Below are positions 28,987 to 37,750 of a DNA stretch of 64,000 nucleotides, piece by piece (within the stretch, counting starts at the first letter, position 1; every line of letters begins with the position of its first letter). The notes beneath the pieces are model-generated. The model did not search any database, was not told where the DNA came from, and was given only the letters and a program-made list of their open reading frames with translations. Source of the stretch: Pelomonas aquatica (lineage in GTDB: Bacteria > Pseudomonadota > Gammaproteobacteria > Burkholderiales > Burkholderiaceae_C); NCBI RefSeq assembly GCF_026712205.1, contig NZ_JAPPUW010000003.1, positions 1 through 64,000 on the forward strand, read 5' to 3'. The position numbers were made by a program, and so were the translations under genes.

Positions 28987-29334
28987 TCAGCCCTTCAACC
29001 ACGGCCTCGGCCCGCCCATCACATGCAGATGCAGGTGGTACACCTCCTGGCCGCCGTCCGGGCCGGTGTTGATGACGTGGCGGAAGCCGTTGCTCACGCC
29101 CAGCTCCTTCATCAGCTGGGTGCCGAGTGCCGTCATCTTGCCCAGCAGGGCCGCCTCGGCCTCGGTCACGTCGGCCATCGACGCGATGTGGCGCTTGGGG
29201 ATGATGAGGACGTGGACGGGCGCCCAGGGGTGGATGTCGTGGAAGGCCAGGACGTCTTCGTCCTCGTAGGCCTTCCGGCTCGGGATCTGGCCGGCAACGA
29301 TCTTGCAGAAGATGCAGCTGGGGTCGTGACTCAT
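28987..29334 (-). CDS. HIT family nucleotide-binding protein (HinT-like)
   Basis: 115 residues of the histidine triad family. CIFCKIVAGQIPSRKAYEDEDVLAFHDIHPWAPVHVLIIPKRHI is the N-terminal half and the catalytic triad is YHLHLHVMGG. HinT enzymes hydrolyse purine nucleoside phosphoramidates and aminoacyl-adenylates. The position after hisI-hisE is usual in Burkholderiales, where it is often annotated as histidine triad protein. Confidence 0.95.
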   Translation of the reverse strand: MSHDPSCIFCKIVAGQIPSRKAYEDEDVLAFHDIHPWAPVHVLIIPKRHIASMADVTEAEAALLGKMTALGTQLMKELGVSNGFRHVINTGPDGGQEVYHLHLHVMGGPRPWLKG

Positions 29335-29347
29335 CGCGGGCCTCGCT

Positions 29348-29716
29348 TCAGACCGACATGGGTTTGCCGTCGTTCCAGTTCAGGAAGCCCTTGACGATGC
29401 GGTAGAGCACCCAGATCCCGTCGATGGCGAGGATCAGGAAGCCCACGCCGACGATCATCGTGGCGAAGCCCAGGACCGCCCACACCAGGCTCCACCAGAA
29501 GGTGCGGATCTGCCAGGTGAAGTGGCTGGCGTAGATCGTGCCGGCCGTGTCCTCGCGCTTGATGTAGTTGATGATGATCGCGACGATGCCGGTGAAGCCG
29601 GTGAACGTGCTCAGCGCGTAGAGGATGTAGGTGACCATCGTCAGCTGCTTGAGGCTTTCCAGCTTCTGTGCGGGCACGGCAGCGTCGAGGGTCGCGGGGC
29701 TCGGGTTGTCGCTCAT
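29348..29716 (-). CDS. DUF4870-type small membrane protein
   Basis: 122 residues with three predicted membrane helices ([28 protein letters not shown]; a Trp-rich second helix [45 protein letters not shown]). The pattern matches the DUF4870/TMEM family commonly found next to hisE in betaproteobacteria. No function is known. Its start overlaps the stop of hisE by four bases, so it is translated with the histidine genes. Confidence 0.88.
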   Translation of the reverse strand: MSDNPSPATLDAAVPAQKLESLKQLTMVTYILYALSTFTGFTGIVAIIINYIKREDTAGTIYASHFTWQIRTFWWSLVWAVLGFATMIVGVGFLILAIDGIWVLYRIVKGFLNWNDGKPMSV

Positions 29717-30051
29717 GGGTTTTTCCTCCCTGGGGTGTTGCGGGCCGCGAATTCTTCCAGGCCCGACAGCCCTTCGCGACGCGCGAGTTCCCTAAGTACG
29801 TCCTCGGGCTTGAGGCCGAAGTGGGCCAGCGCCACCATGCTGTGGAACCACAGGTCGGCCACCTCGTAGACAAGCTTCTGCGGATCGCCATCCTTGGCGG
29901 CCATGACGGTCTCGGTGGCTTCCTCGCCGACCTTCTTCAGGATGCTGTCCAGGCCCTTGTCGAAGAGCTTGGCGACGTAGCTGGTGGCGGGGTCGGCGCC
30001 CTTGCGGGACTCGATGACGGCGCCGATGCGGGAGAGGATGTCGTCAGTCAT
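29713..30051 (-). CDS. hisE: Phosphoribosyl-ATP diphosphatase
   Basis: 112 residues of the all-alpha MazG-like HisE family, which removes pyrophosphate from phosphoribosyl-ATP in histidine synthesis. The conserved block is [52 protein letters not shown], with the EExxE and ExxD metal motifs. It overlaps hisI by 8 bases; the two steps are separate genes here rather than the fused hisIE of enterobacteria. Confidence 0.97.
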   Translation of the reverse strand: MTDDILSRIGAVIESRKGADPATSYVAKLFDKGLDSILKKVGEEATETVMAAKDGDPQKLVYEVADLWFHSMVALAHFGLKPEDVLRELARREGLSGLEEFAARNTPGRKNP

Positions 30052-30445
30052 AAATCTTCTTCGGGTCCTTCAGCACCGGCTCGACGGCGCTCCAGACGCC
30101 GTTCTCCAGCTTCTGGAAGAAACAGCTGTGGCGGCCGGTGTGGCAGGCTATCCCAGGTTCATCGGGCTCGTGCCCGAGCTGGGTGACGGTCAGCAGCACG
30201 ACGTCGTTGTCGCAGTCCATGCGGATGGCGTGCACCTGCTGGAAATGCCCGCTCTCCTCGCCCTTGTGCCAGAGCTTGTTGCGCGAACGGCTGAAGTAGA
30301 CCGCCTGGCCGCGCTCCGCCGTCAGCGCCAGCGCCTCGCGGTTCATCCACGCGAACATCAGCACGTCGCCCGTGCCCTGCTCCTGGGCGATGACAGGCAC
30401 CAGGCCCTTGTCGTCCCACTTCACTTCGTCCAACCAGTTGCTCAT
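30044..30445 (-). CDS. hisI: Phosphoribosyl-AMP cyclohydrolase
   Basis: 133 residues. HisI opens the purine ring of phosphoribosyl-AMP. Hallmarks are [29 protein letters not shown], the metal-binding [10 protein letters not shown] and the Cys-rich [11 protein letters not shown]. Start ATG at 30445, directly after the Nudix gene. The rest of the his operon is not seen upstream, so hisI-hisE are at the end of a split locus or stand alone. Confidence 0.97.
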   Translation of the reverse strand: MSNWLDEVKWDDKGLVPVIAQEQGTGDVLMFAWMNREALALTAERGQAVYFSRSRNKLWHKGEESGHFQQVHAIRMDCDNDVVLLTVTQLGHEPDEPGIACHTGRHSCFFQKLENGVWSAVEPVLKDPKKIYD

Positions 30446-30449
30446 GGTT

Positions 30450-30878
30450 TCAGTCTAGGTGAGTCGGGCCGGCATGGTGGCGCTCCTCGGCAAACCACTT
30501 CAGCACGGGGATGGTGCCCGGCAGCACGGGCTGGACCCGCACCGGCAGCCCGGCCCAGGCCATCCGCTGGCCTTCCAGCATCTGGAACTCGCCCTGCCAG
30601 TCGAAGACCTTGCAGAAGTTCAGCCGCACCAGCGCGTGGGGGTAGTCGAAGATCTCGGTCTTCCACGGGTGGGCCTGGCCGATCTCGATGCCGATTTCCT
30701 CGCGCAGTTCGCGCGCCAGCGCCTGCTCGACGCTTTCGCCGGCCTCGACCTTGCCGCCCGGGAACTCCCAGTAGCCGGCGTAGACCTTGCCCTCGGGTCG
30801 CGTGGTCAGCAGGAACTGGCCGTCCGGCGCGATGAGCACGCCGACGGCGACCTCGGTGAGGGGGCGTTGACTGCTCAT
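30450..30878 (-). CDS. Nudix hydrolase, MutT-like
   Basis: 142 residues. The Nudix box [25 protein letters not shown] fits GX5EX7REUXEEXGU completely. The preceding [13 protein letters not shown] and the following [24 protein letters not shown] match MutT (8-oxo-dGTP pyrophosphatase), which prevents A:T to C:G transversions. The ATG at 30878 overlaps the stop of the upstream ATPase (ATGA). MutT itself is the likely identity, but other Nudix substrates remain possible. Confidence 0.92.
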   Translation of the reverse strand: MSSQRPLTEVAVGVLIAPDGQFLLTTRPEGKVYAGYWEFPGGKVEAGESVEQALARELREEIGIEIGQAHPWKTEIFDYPHALVRLNFCKVFDWQGEFQMLEGQRMAWAGLPVRVQPVLPGTIPVLKWFAEERHHAGPTHLD

Positions 30879-31741
30879 TCCGTGCGCCCCGCCAGGTCGC
30901 GCGCGAACTGGAAGGCCACGCGGCCCGAGCGCGAACCGCGCTCCAGCGCCCAGATCAGCGCCGGCTGGCGCGCCGCCGCGATGGCCGCGTCGTCCAGCCC
31001 GAAATGGCGCAGCCATTGCGCGACGATGGCCAGGTATTCGTTCTGGCTGAAGGGGTAGAAGCTGATCCACAGGCCGAAGCGCTCGGACAGCGAGATCTTT
31101 TCCTCCACCGCCTCGCCCGGATGGATCTCGCCGTGCTCGCCGTGCGTGCCGCCGAGGTTGTCCGCCATCTTCTCGGGCAGCAGGTGGCGGCGGTTGCTGG
31201 TCGCGTAGACAGCCACGTTGTCGCTCGCCGCGGCCACCGAGCCGTCGAGCACGCTCTTCAGCGCCTTGTAGCCGGCCTCGCCTTCGTCGAAGCTCAGGTC
31301 GTCGCAGAAAACGACGAAGCGCTCCGGCCGGCCCTGGACCTGCTCGACGAGGTCCGGCAGGTCGACGAGGTCGGCCTTGTCGACCTCGATCAGGCGCAGG
31401 CCCCGGCCCGAGAACTCGTTCAGCACGGCCTTGATCAGCGAGCTCTTGCCGGTGCCCTTGGCGCCCGTCAGCAGCACGTTGTTGGCCGGCCGGCCGGCGA
31501 CGAACTGGGCCGTGTTGCGCAGCAGCTTCTCCTTCTGCGGCTCGACCTCCTGCAGGTCGGCCAGACGGATGCGACTGACCGAGCGCACCGGCTCCAGGCA
31601 CAGCGCGCCGTGGCGGCGGCGGGCGCGGAAGGCGGTGGACGCGGCCCAGTCGGGCGGCGTGGCGGCATGGGGCAGCACGGCCTCCAGCCGGGTCAGCAGG
31701 CCCTCGGCACGGGCGATCAGGGATTCAAGCGCGGCAGACAT
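30875..31741 (-). CDS. DUF815-type AAA+ ATPase
   Basis: 288 residues. Walker A is LLTGAKGTGKSSLIKAVLNEF, Walker B is FVVFCDDLSFDEGEAGYKALKS, sensor 1 is VAVYATSNRRHLLPEKM, and a GEIHPGEAVEEKISLSERFGLWISFYPFSQNEYL segment is typical of the DUF815 family. Found widely in proteobacteria beside mutT-like genes; the client is unknown. Cytoplasmic. Translationally coupled to the downstream Nudix gene. Confidence 0.92.
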   Translation of the reverse strand: MSAALESLIARAEGLLTRLEAVLPHAATPPDWAASTAFRARRRHGALCLEPVRSVSRIRLADLQEVEPQKEKLLRNTAQFVAGRPANNVLLTGAKGTGKSSLIKAVLNEFSGRGLRLIEVDKADLVDLPDLVEQVQGRPERFVVFCDDLSFDEGEAGYKALKSVLDGSVAAASDNVAVYATSNRRHLLPEKMADNLGGTHGEHGEIHPGEAVEEKISLSERFGLWISFYPFSQNEYLAIVAQWLRHFGLDDAAIAAARQPALIWALERGSRSGRVAFQFARDLAGRTE

Positions 31742-31803
31742 CCGCGCAGTTTAGGTGGCGGTCACTTCACGCAAGCTTCACGGCCCCGCCCCCTGCCACG
31801 CAG

Positions 31804-32442
31804 CTACTGCGCCAGCGCCCTTAGCGAGGCTTCGAGCTGCTCGGTCGGCAGGCGCTTGAAGCCCGAGCGGGCATAGCGCTGCAGGCGGCCGATGATGAAG
31901 CTGACCCAGACCGAGGCCTGGGCATTGGCCTGCACGGTCGGCGTCAGCGAGCCCTGGGCCTCGGCGGCGGCGCGCAGCGCCTGGCGCAGCGAGGACTCGA
32001 TGCGGTCGAAGAACTGGTTCATGCGGGCCACCAGCCGCTCGTTCTCGTAGACCAGCGCGTCGCCGACCATGAGCCGCGTCATGCCGGGGTTCTTCTCGCC
32101 GAACTGCAGCATGACGCTGGTAATGCGCGCGGCCTTGCCCGGCGGCGGCAGCGGATGCGGGTTGTCGACGATCTGGTTGACGAGGCCGAAGACGCTGGTC
32201 TCGATGAAGTCGATCAGCGCCTCGAACATCTGCGCCTTGCTGGCGAAGTGGCGGTAGAGCGCCGCCTCGCTGACGTCCAGCTTCGCCGCCAGCGCGGCCG
32301 TCGTGATGCGGTCGGCGCCGGGCTGCTCCAGCATGCCGGCCAGCACCTGCAGGATCTGCGTGCGGCGCTCGCCGGGCTTGGGGCGCTTCCTGGCAGCGGG
32401 GCCGGGGCTGGGGCTGGCGGTGGCGGGCAGGTCGGCGTCCAT
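31804..32442 (-). CDS. slmA: Nucleoid occlusion factor SlmA (TetR family)
   Basis: 212 residues. The TetR-type helix-turn-helix is ITTAALAAKLDVSEAALYRHFASKAQMFEALIDFIE. The C-terminal part (LMVGDALVYENERLVARMNQFFDRIESSLRQALR, GRLQRYARSGFKRLPTEQLEASL) matches SlmA, which binds chromosomal sites and blocks FtsZ ring assembly over the nucleoid. A 40-residue Pro/Ala-rich N-terminal extension is present. The argB-HAD-slmA neighbourhood is typical for Burkholderiales; here a response regulator is inserted between. Confidence 0.93.
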   Translation of the reverse strand: MDADLPATASPSPGPAARKRPKPGERRTQILQVLAGMLEQPGADRITTAALAAKLDVSEAALYRHFASKAQMFEALIDFIETSVFGLVNQIVDNPHPLPPPGKAARITSVMLQFGEKNPGMTRLMVGDALVYENERLVARMNQFFDRIESSLRQALRAAAEAQGSLTPTVQANAQASVWVSFIIGRLQRYARSGFKRLPTEQLEASLRALAQ

Positions 32443-32452
32443 GGCCGGGATG

Positions 32453-33205
32453 CTAGTCCCTCAGCCAGCCGAGGCGCCGCGCCTCGTAGATGGCTTCCAC
32501 CTTGGAGCGCACATGCAGCTTGCGGTAGACGCGCTTCACATAGGTCATCACCGTGTGCGGCGACACGTGCATGAACTGTGCGATCTCGTCGAAGGTGAAG
32601 CCCTTGGCCGCCAGGTGCAGCACGCGCGACTCCTGCTCGGACAGCGCGACGACTTCCTCGTCGGCCATCGTCGCGGCCATGGCCTCGGGCGACGGGCCGG
32701 TGGCGCCCTGCGCGCCGGGCGCCAGCCGCACCAGCAGGCGGCGCGCGATGACGGGGCTGATCGGGCTGCCGCCGGCGCGCAGCGAGCGCAGCTGGCCGGG
32801 CAGGTCCAGCGCGAGGCTGTCCTTCAGCAGATAGCCGGTGGCGCCGGCCTCGATGCTGGCGACGACATGCTGCTCGTCGCCGAACACGGAGATGACCATG
32901 ACCTCGCACTGCGGGCGCGTCTGCGCCGCGTGGCGGATCAGCTCGATGCCGCTGCCGCCGGGCAGGTCCAGGTCGACGAGCAGCACGTCGGGCTGGAGCT
33001 GGTCGAACATGCGCCGGCCCTGGGGCAGGTCGGGCGCGATGCCGAGCAGTTCGATGTCGGGCACGCTGCCCAGGGCGTGGGTGAAGGCCTCCCGGAAGCG
33101 GGCTTGGTCTTCGACGATCAGGACCGAGAACGGGGTCATGCCTTCAGCGGGACTCTTCAAAAGCGCGGAGTTGGGATTCTCGGCCGAGGATACCCCCTCG
33201 GCCAT
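32453..33205 (-). CDS. Response regulator with LuxR-type DNA-binding domain
   Basis: 250 residues. The receiver domain has the acidic pair in VLIVEDQ, the phosphorylated Asp in LLVDLDLPGGSG and the Lys in GYLLKDSL. The C-terminal LuxR helix-turn-helix is LSEQESRVLHLAAKGFTFDEIAQFMHVSPHTVMTYVKRVYRKLHV (NarL/FixJ type). The start at 33205 has a good AAGGAAG ribosome binding site and is preferred to an internal ATG at 33139. No sensor kinase gene is nearby, so the partner is unknown. It lies between the HAD gene and slmA with gaps of about 10-12 bases, hence probably in the same transcript. Confidence 0.92.
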   Translation of the reverse strand: MAEGVSSAENPNSALLKSPAEGMTPFSVLIVEDQARFREAFTHALGSVPDIELLGIAPDLPQGRRMFDQLQPDVLLVDLDLPGGSGIELIRHAAQTRPQCEVMVISVFGDEQHVVASIEAGATGYLLKDSLALDLPGQLRSLRAGGSPISPVIARRLLVRLAPGAQGATGPSPEAMAATMADEEVVALSEQESRVLHLAAKGFTFDEIAQFMHVSPHTVMTYVKRVYRKLHVRSKVEAIYEARRLGWLRD

Positions 33206-33217
33206 CCGCGTCTTCCT

Positions 33218-33898
33218 TCAGAAATGGGGAGAACGGGCCAGCGCCGCCAGCGAACCGACCCGCCGGCTCACATAGGCCGGCCGCCGGTGCAGCCGCGCCG
33301 CGCCCGCCCGGCGCAGCCAGCGCTGCATCCAGACCGTGGCCATGCCCAGGCCGTGGGCGGTCTTCTGGTGGACCAGCGTGTCCTCGACGAGCACGCACTG
33401 CGCCGGCCGCAGCCCCAGCCTGGCCAGCACGATGCGGAACATGCGCGCATCCGGCTTGGGCCGCGACTGGCCGAAGCAGGCCATGTCCTCGACGCAGACC
33501 AGCCCCTCGAAGACGCCGCCCAGGCCCACGGCCGCCAGCACGCGCTCGGCATAGCGGCGCGGCGCGTTCGTCATCAGAAACTTGCGGCCCGGCAGCCGGC
33601 GCAGCGCGGCCAGATCATGGGCATGGCCGTGCAGATGCGCCTCCAGCCCGGGCAGCAGATGGGTCTCGTGCAGGAAATGCGCCGGCTTGACGCCGTGATG
33701 GCGCTGCAGCCCGGTCAGCGTCGCGCCATAGCGCGTCCAGTAGCGGTGGCGCAGCGCGACGGCCTCCTCGGTCGTCAAGCCGAGATGGGTCTCGATATAG
33801 GCCGTCATCGACGCGTTCAGCTCCCTGAACGCGCGGTGCGAGGCGTTGTGCAGCGTGTCGTCAAGGTCGAACAGCCAGACCCGGTCGCGTGGACTCAT
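33218..33898 (-). CDS. HAD-family pyrimidine 5'-nucleotidase
   Basis: 226 residues. Motif I is [13 protein letters not shown] (nucleophile DLDDT), motif II is FLMTNAP, motif III Lys is in [14 protein letters not shown] and motif IV is [10 protein letters not shown]. The cap domain in residues 20-100 matches the SDT1/YjjG-like pyrimidine 5'-nucleotidase group (TIGR01993). It probably dephosphorylates UMP/CMP or damaged nucleotides. The ATG at 33898 overlaps the argB stop (ATGA). Confidence 0.9.
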   Translation of the reverse strand: MSPRDRVWLFDLDDTLHNASHRAFRELNASMTAYIETHLGLTTEEAVALRHRYWTRYGATLTGLQRHHGVKPAHFLHETHLLPGLEAHLHGHAHDLAALRRLPGRKFLMTNAPRRYAERVLAAVGLGGVFEGLVCVEDMACFGQSRPKPDARMFRIVLARLGLRPAQCVLVEDTLVHQKTAHGLGMATVWMQRWLRRAGAARLHRRPAYVSRRVGSLAALARSPHF

Positions 33899-34800
33899 CG
33901 GGAGGAAATCATCGTCCCGTAGGCCTGATCGGTCAGCACCTCCAGCAGCATCGCGTGCGGCACGCGGCCGTCGATGATGTGGACGGCGTTGACGCCGCTC
34001 TTGGCCGCGTCGATGGCACCGGCGATCTTGGGGATCATGCCGCCGCTGATCGTGCCGTCGGCCACCAGCTCGTCGATGCGGCGCGGCGTCAGCTCGGTCA
34101 GCAGCTCGCCGGCCTTGTCCAGCACGCCGCGGATATTGGTCAGCATCAGCAGCTTCTCGGCCTGCAGCACGGTGGCCAGCTTGGCGGCCACGACGTCGGC
34201 GTTGATGTTGTAGCTCTCGTTGCCCTCGCCGAAGCCGATGGGGCTGACGACCGGGATGAACTGGTCGTCCTGCAGCGCCTTCACGACGCTGGGGTCGATG
34301 GAGACGATGTCGCCGACCTGGCCGATGTCGTGCTCCTTGCTGGGGTCGTCCTTGTCCAGCATCTTCAGCTTCTTCGCGCGGATCATGCCGCCGTCGCGGC
34401 CGGTCAGGCCCACGGCCTTGCCGCCGGCGGCGTTGATCAGGCCGACGATGTCCTGCTGCACCTCGCCGGCCAGCACCCATTCGACGACGCCCATGGTCTC
34501 GGCGTCGGTGACGCGCATGCCCTGGATGAAATGGCCCTTCTTGCCCAGCTTGTTCAGCGCATCCTCGATCTGCGGCCCGCCGCCGTGCACGACGACGGGG
34601 TTCAGGCCCACGAGCTTCAGCAGCACCACGTCCTCGGCGAAGTCCTGCTGCAGCTCCGGGTCGGTCATCGCATTGCCGCCGTACTTGATGACGATGGTCT
34701 TGCCGTGGAATTTGCGGATATAGGGCAGGGCCTGGGACAGGATCTCGGCCTTCTCGCGCGGGGCGATGTGGGCGACGTCGGGGGTGTGGGAGGTGGTCAT
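33895..34800 (-). CDS. argB: N-acetylglutamate kinase
   Basis: 301 residues. It phosphorylates N-acetylglutamate, second step of arginine synthesis and the usual site of arginine feedback. Hallmarks are [11 protein letters not shown] (phosphate loop), [19 protein letters not shown], the [29 protein letters not shown] block, [12 protein letters not shown], and [22 protein letters not shown]. The N-terminal extension (~25 residues) is the type associated with hexameric, arginine-sensitive enzymes. Its start is 53 bases from the divergent CDF transporter start. Confidence 0.98.
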   Translation of the reverse strand: MTTSHTPDVAHIAPREKAEILSQALPYIRKFHGKTIVIKYGGNAMTDPELQQDFAEDVVLLKLVGLNPVVVHGGGPQIEDALNKLGKKGHFIQGMRVTDAETMGVVEWVLAGEVQQDIVGLINAAGGKAVGLTGRDGGMIRAKKLKMLDKDDPSKEHDIGQVGDIVSIDPSVVKALQDDQFIPVVSPIGFGEGNESYNINADVVAAKLATVLQAEKLLMLTNIRGVLDKAGELLTELTPRRIDELVADGTISGGMIPKIAGAIDAAKSGVNAVHIIDGRVPHAMLLEVLTDQAYGTMISSR

Positions 34801-34853
34801 GCGCGGGCTCCGGGAATGGCGGGCATTCTAGGAAGGCTGGCGACAATGCCGCC

Positions 34854-35747
34854 ATGCAAGCCAGCGCCTACCTCAAGCTCTCGGTTGCGACCGCGCTCGT
34901 GACCATCGTGCTGAAGACCGCCGCCTGGTGGTGGACCGGCTCGGTCAGCCTGGCGGCCGACGCGCTGGAGTCCCTCGTCAACCTGGCCGGCGCCGTGTTC
35001 GCCCTCGTCATGGTCACGCTGGCGGCCCAGCCGCCGGATGCCGAGCACCCCTACGGCCACCACAAGGCCGAGTATTTCTCCAGCGGCTTCGAGGGCATCC
35101 TCATCATTGCCGCGGCCATCGGCATCCTGTGGGGCGCCTTCGACCGCTGGCGCCACCCGGAGCCGCTGGAGTCGGTGGGCGTGGGCGTCGCGCTGGCCGT
35201 CGTCAGTTCGGCGCTGAACGGCGGCCTGGCCTGGGCCATGCTGCGCAAGGCGCGCGAGCTGCGCTCGGCCGCACTGGAGGGCGATGCGCGCCACCTGATC
35301 ACCGACGTCTGGACCTCGGCCGGCGTCGTCGTCGGCCTGCTCGGCGTGATGGCCACGGGCTGGCAGTGGCTGGACCCGCTGCTGGCCGTGATAGTGGCGC
35401 TGAACATCCTGCGCGAGGGCGTGCACCTGATGCGCGAGTCCACGCGCGGCCTGATGGACGAGGCGCTGGACGCCGACAGCCTGGCCCGCGTGCAGGCCGT
35501 GCTGGAGGAGTTCCGCCACCCGCACACCATCCGCTTCGACCACATCGCCAGCCGCGTCGCCGGCCAGCGCCGCTTCATCGACCTGCATATGCATATGCCG
35601 TCGGCCTGGACGCTGGGCCGCGCCGCGGCGCTGCGCGCCTCGGTCGAGCAGGCGCTGATGAGCGCCGTGCCGGGCCTGCGCGCCAGCATCCAGCTGCTGC
35701 CGATGGACGTGGAGGCGCATTTCGACGACCCCAGGGACCTGCTGTGA
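34854..35747 (+). CDS. Cation diffusion facilitator (CDF) metal transporter
   Basis: 297 residues: six membrane helices then a ~80-residue cytoplasmic metal-binding domain ([32 protein letters not shown]). Helix 5 carries the classic HxxxD ([12 protein letters not shown]). Helix 2 reads [18 protein letters not shown], so the two Asp of the E. coli YiiP site A are replaced by Glu and Asn, a subgroup feature that may change metal choice. CDF proteins export divalent cations against protons. The last base triplet overlaps the dtd start (GTGA), coupling the two genes. Confidence 0.93.
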   Translation: MQASAYLKLSVATALVTIVLKTAAWWWTGSVSLAADALESLVNLAGAVFALVMVTLAAQPPDAEHPYGHHKAEYFSSGFEGILIIAAAIGILWGAFDRWRHPEPLESVGVGVALAVVSSALNGGLAWAMLRKARELRSAALEGDARHLITDVWTSAGVVVGLLGVMATGWQWLDPLLAVIVALNILREGVHLMRESTRGLMDEALDADSLARVQAVLEEFRHPHTIRFDHIASRVAGQRRFIDLHMHMPSAWTLGRAAALRASVEQALMSAVPGLRASIQLLPMDVEAHFDDPRDLL

Positions 35748-36184
35748 TCGCACTGCTGCAGCGCGTCCGCGAGGCCCGCGTGGAAGTGGCCGGGCAGGTC
35801 GTCGGCCGGATCGGCCCGGGCCTGCTGATGCTGGTCTGCGCCGAGCCCGCCGACACCGAGGCGACGGCCGGGAAGCTGGTCGCCAAGGTGCTGAAGCTGC
35901 GCGTCTTCAGCGATGCCGCGGGCAAGATGAACCTCAGCCTGCAGGACGTGGCCGGCGGCCTGCTCGTCGTCAGCCAGTTCACGCTGGCGGCCGACACGGC
36001 GGGCGGCAACCGGCCGAGCTTCTCCGGCGCCGCGCCGGCCGATCTGGGCCGGCGGCTCTACGAGCACACGCTGGCGGTCGCGCGCCGCCAGCATCCGGTG
36101 GTCGCCAGCGGCGAGTTCGGCGCCGACATGCAGGTGCACCTCGTCAACGACGGGCCGGTGACCATTCCGATGCGGGTCGCCTGA
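35744..36184 (+). CDS. dtd: D-aminoacyl-tRNA deacylase
   Basis: 146 residues. DTD removes D-amino acids (and glycine) wrongly attached to tRNA. Conserved motifs are [15 protein letters not shown] at the N-terminus, the [17 protein letters not shown] active-site block with SQxT, and the cross-subunit NDGPVTIPM Gly-cisPro motif. The GTG start at 35744 overlaps the CDF stop. It is followed convergently by the ligase-like gene after 37 bases. Confidence 0.97.
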   Translation: MIALLQRVREARVEVAGQVVGRIGPGLLMLVCAEPADTEATAGKLVAKVLKLRVFSDAAGKMNLSLQDVAGGLLVVSQFTLAADTAGGNRPSFSGAAPADLGRRLYEHTLAVARRQHPVVASGEFGADMQVHLVNDGPVTIPMRVA

Positions 36185-36221
36185 CCAGGCGGTCGCCCGC
36201 CGCATCGGCCGAAGCCGCGCC

Positions 36222-37454
36222 TCATTCGACGGGCCGCCGGTCCTCGATGACGCGGCCATCGTTGGGCAGGCTGCCGGGCGCGACCAGCTCGACCTCGCCG
36301 CGCAGCTTGGTGACGTCGCGCAGCGCGGCCTGCAGGCGCTCTGCGAGGCCCTCGTCGGCCCGGGCCTCGACCCGCAGGCACATGCGGTCGTTGGCCAGCT
36401 CGCCGTCGACGACGAGGCGGGCCCGGCCGCGCTGGCCGCAGCGCGCCAGCACCTCGGCCACCTGGCCGGCATGCACGAACATGCCGCGCACCTTGGCCGA
36501 CTGGTCGGCCCGGCCCAGCCAGCCGCGCAGGCGCTGGTTGCTGCGGCCGCAGGGGCTGGCGCCCGGCAGCACGGCGGACAGGTCGCCGGTGGCGAAACGG
36601 ATCAGCGGGTAGCCGGGGCTCAGCGTCGTCACGACGACCTCGCCGACCTCTCCGTCGGGCAAAGGCTCGCCCGTGCCCGGCCGCACGATCTCGACGATGA
36701 CGCCCTCGTCGACGACCAGGCCCTCGCGCGCCTCGGTCTGGTAGGCGATGAGGCCGAGGTCGGCCGTCGCATAGCACTGGAAGGCGTCGACGCCGCGCTC
36801 GGCGAACCAGGCCACCAGGGCCGGCGGGCAGGCCTCGCCGCTGACCAGCGCGCGCCGCAGCGACAGCGCCTGGCCGGCCTCGAGCGCCCTCTCTAACAGG
36901 ATGCGCAGCAGGCTGGGCGTGCCGGCATAGGCCTCGGGCTGCAGGTCCTGCAGGGCCTGCAGCTGCAGCTCGGTGTTGCCGACGCCGCCGGGGAAGCTGG
37001 CCGCGCCCAGCGTGTGCAGGCCGGCTTCCATCATCGCGCCGGCCGGCGTCAGGTGGTAGCTGAAGCCGACGTGGGCGAGCTGGCCCGCGCGGATGCCGGC
37101 CGCGTGCAGCGCGCGCGCGATGCGCCAGGGGTCCGCGCCAACGGCATCGGGCTCGGGCTCGTAGAGCGGCCCGGGCGACTGGAAGATGCGCCGCGGCATG
37201 CCGGCCGCATAGCCCCCAAGGCGCAGTGCGCGCCGCGCGGCCTGGGCGGCGGCGAGGCTGCTCTTGCGCGTCAGCGGCAGCCGGGCCAGCGCGGCGCGGG
37301 AGGTGATCGCGGCCGCGTCGACATCGGCCAGCAGCGCCGTGTAGGCCGGGCTGCTGGCCTGAGCATGGGCGATCTGGGCCGGCAGCGCGGCCATCAGCGC
37401 GGCCTCGCGCGTGGCCGGGTCGCGGGCTTCCAGTGCGTCGAAGAAGTCGGTCAC
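36222..37454 (-). CDS. Phenylacetate-CoA ligase-like AMP-forming enzyme
   Basis: 410 residues of the PaaK-related branch of the adenylate-forming superfamily. Visible are YAGTPSLLRILLERALEAGQ, the A5-type CYATADLGLIAYQTE, VVVTTLSPGYPLIRFATGDLSAVLPG and a C-terminal PaaK-type domain (VFVHAGQVAEVL...FKARGEVE-like region). The substrate, probably an aromatic or other carboxylic acid, is not determined. Its stop overlaps the upstream small gene, and the chain continues into livF, linking it to the Liv importer and a second ligase: uptake and CoA activation of one substrate class is inferred. Confidence 0.85.
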   Translation of the reverse strand: MTDFFDALEARDPATREAALMAALPAQIAHAQASSPAYTALLADVDAAAITSRAALARLPLTRKSSLAAAQAARRALRLGGYAAGMPRRIFQSPGPLYEPEPDAVGADPWRIARALHAAGIRAGQLAHVGFSYHLTPAGAMMEAGLHTLGAASFPGGVGNTELQLQALQDLQPEAYAGTPSLLRILLERALEAGQALSLRRALVSGEACPPALVAWFAERGVDAFQCYATADLGLIAYQTEAREGLVVDEGVIVEIVRPGTGEPLPDGEVGEVVVTTLSPGYPLIRFATGDLSAVLPGASPCGRSNQRLRGWLGRADQSAKVRGMFVHAGQVAEVLARCGQRGRARLVVDGELANDRMCLRVEARADEGLAERLQAALRDVTKLRGEVELVAPGSLPNDGRVIEDRRPVE

Positions 37455-37750
37455 TCGTCGCCCTTCCAGCGCATCAAACGGCGCTTGATCTCGTCCTGCA
37501 GCTTGCGCGAGTCAGGTGCCGACTTCAGCGTGAAACCATCCCACTCGGGCGTGCGCGCCGGCCGCCTGGCCAGCCGGGCCTGCACGGCCCCGCCGTCGAC
37601 GCCGAGCTGGATCACGAGCTGGCCGTTCAGCATCCAGCCCTCGCTGCGCTCGGCCAGCACCTGCTGGTCGCGCAGGAAGCGCTTCAGCGCCAGCAGCGCG
37701 TTGTCCGCGTTGAAGGGCGGCGGCGCGATGTCCCAGCCGTCGTCGCTCAC
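37451..37750 (-). CDS. Conserved hypothetical protein, translationally coupled to livF
   Basis: 99 residues, no family recognised. It has a short acidic N-terminus (MSDDGWDIAPPPFNADNAL), a helix ALKRFLRDQQVLAERSEG, two strands (WMLNGQLVIQLGVDGGAVQARLA) and a basic C-terminal helix (RKLQDEIKRRLMRWK). Soluble. The start is GTG at 37750 overlapping the livF stop (GTGA), and its own end overlaps the ligase gene start by four bases. It is therefore squeezed into the operon and is very probably a real gene connected with the transporter or ligase. Confidence 0.78.
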   Translation of the reverse strand: MSDDGWDIAPPPFNADNALLALKRFLRDQQVLAERSEGWMLNGQLVIQLGVDGGAVQARLARRPARTPEWDGFTLKSAPDSRKLQDEIKRRLMRWKGDE

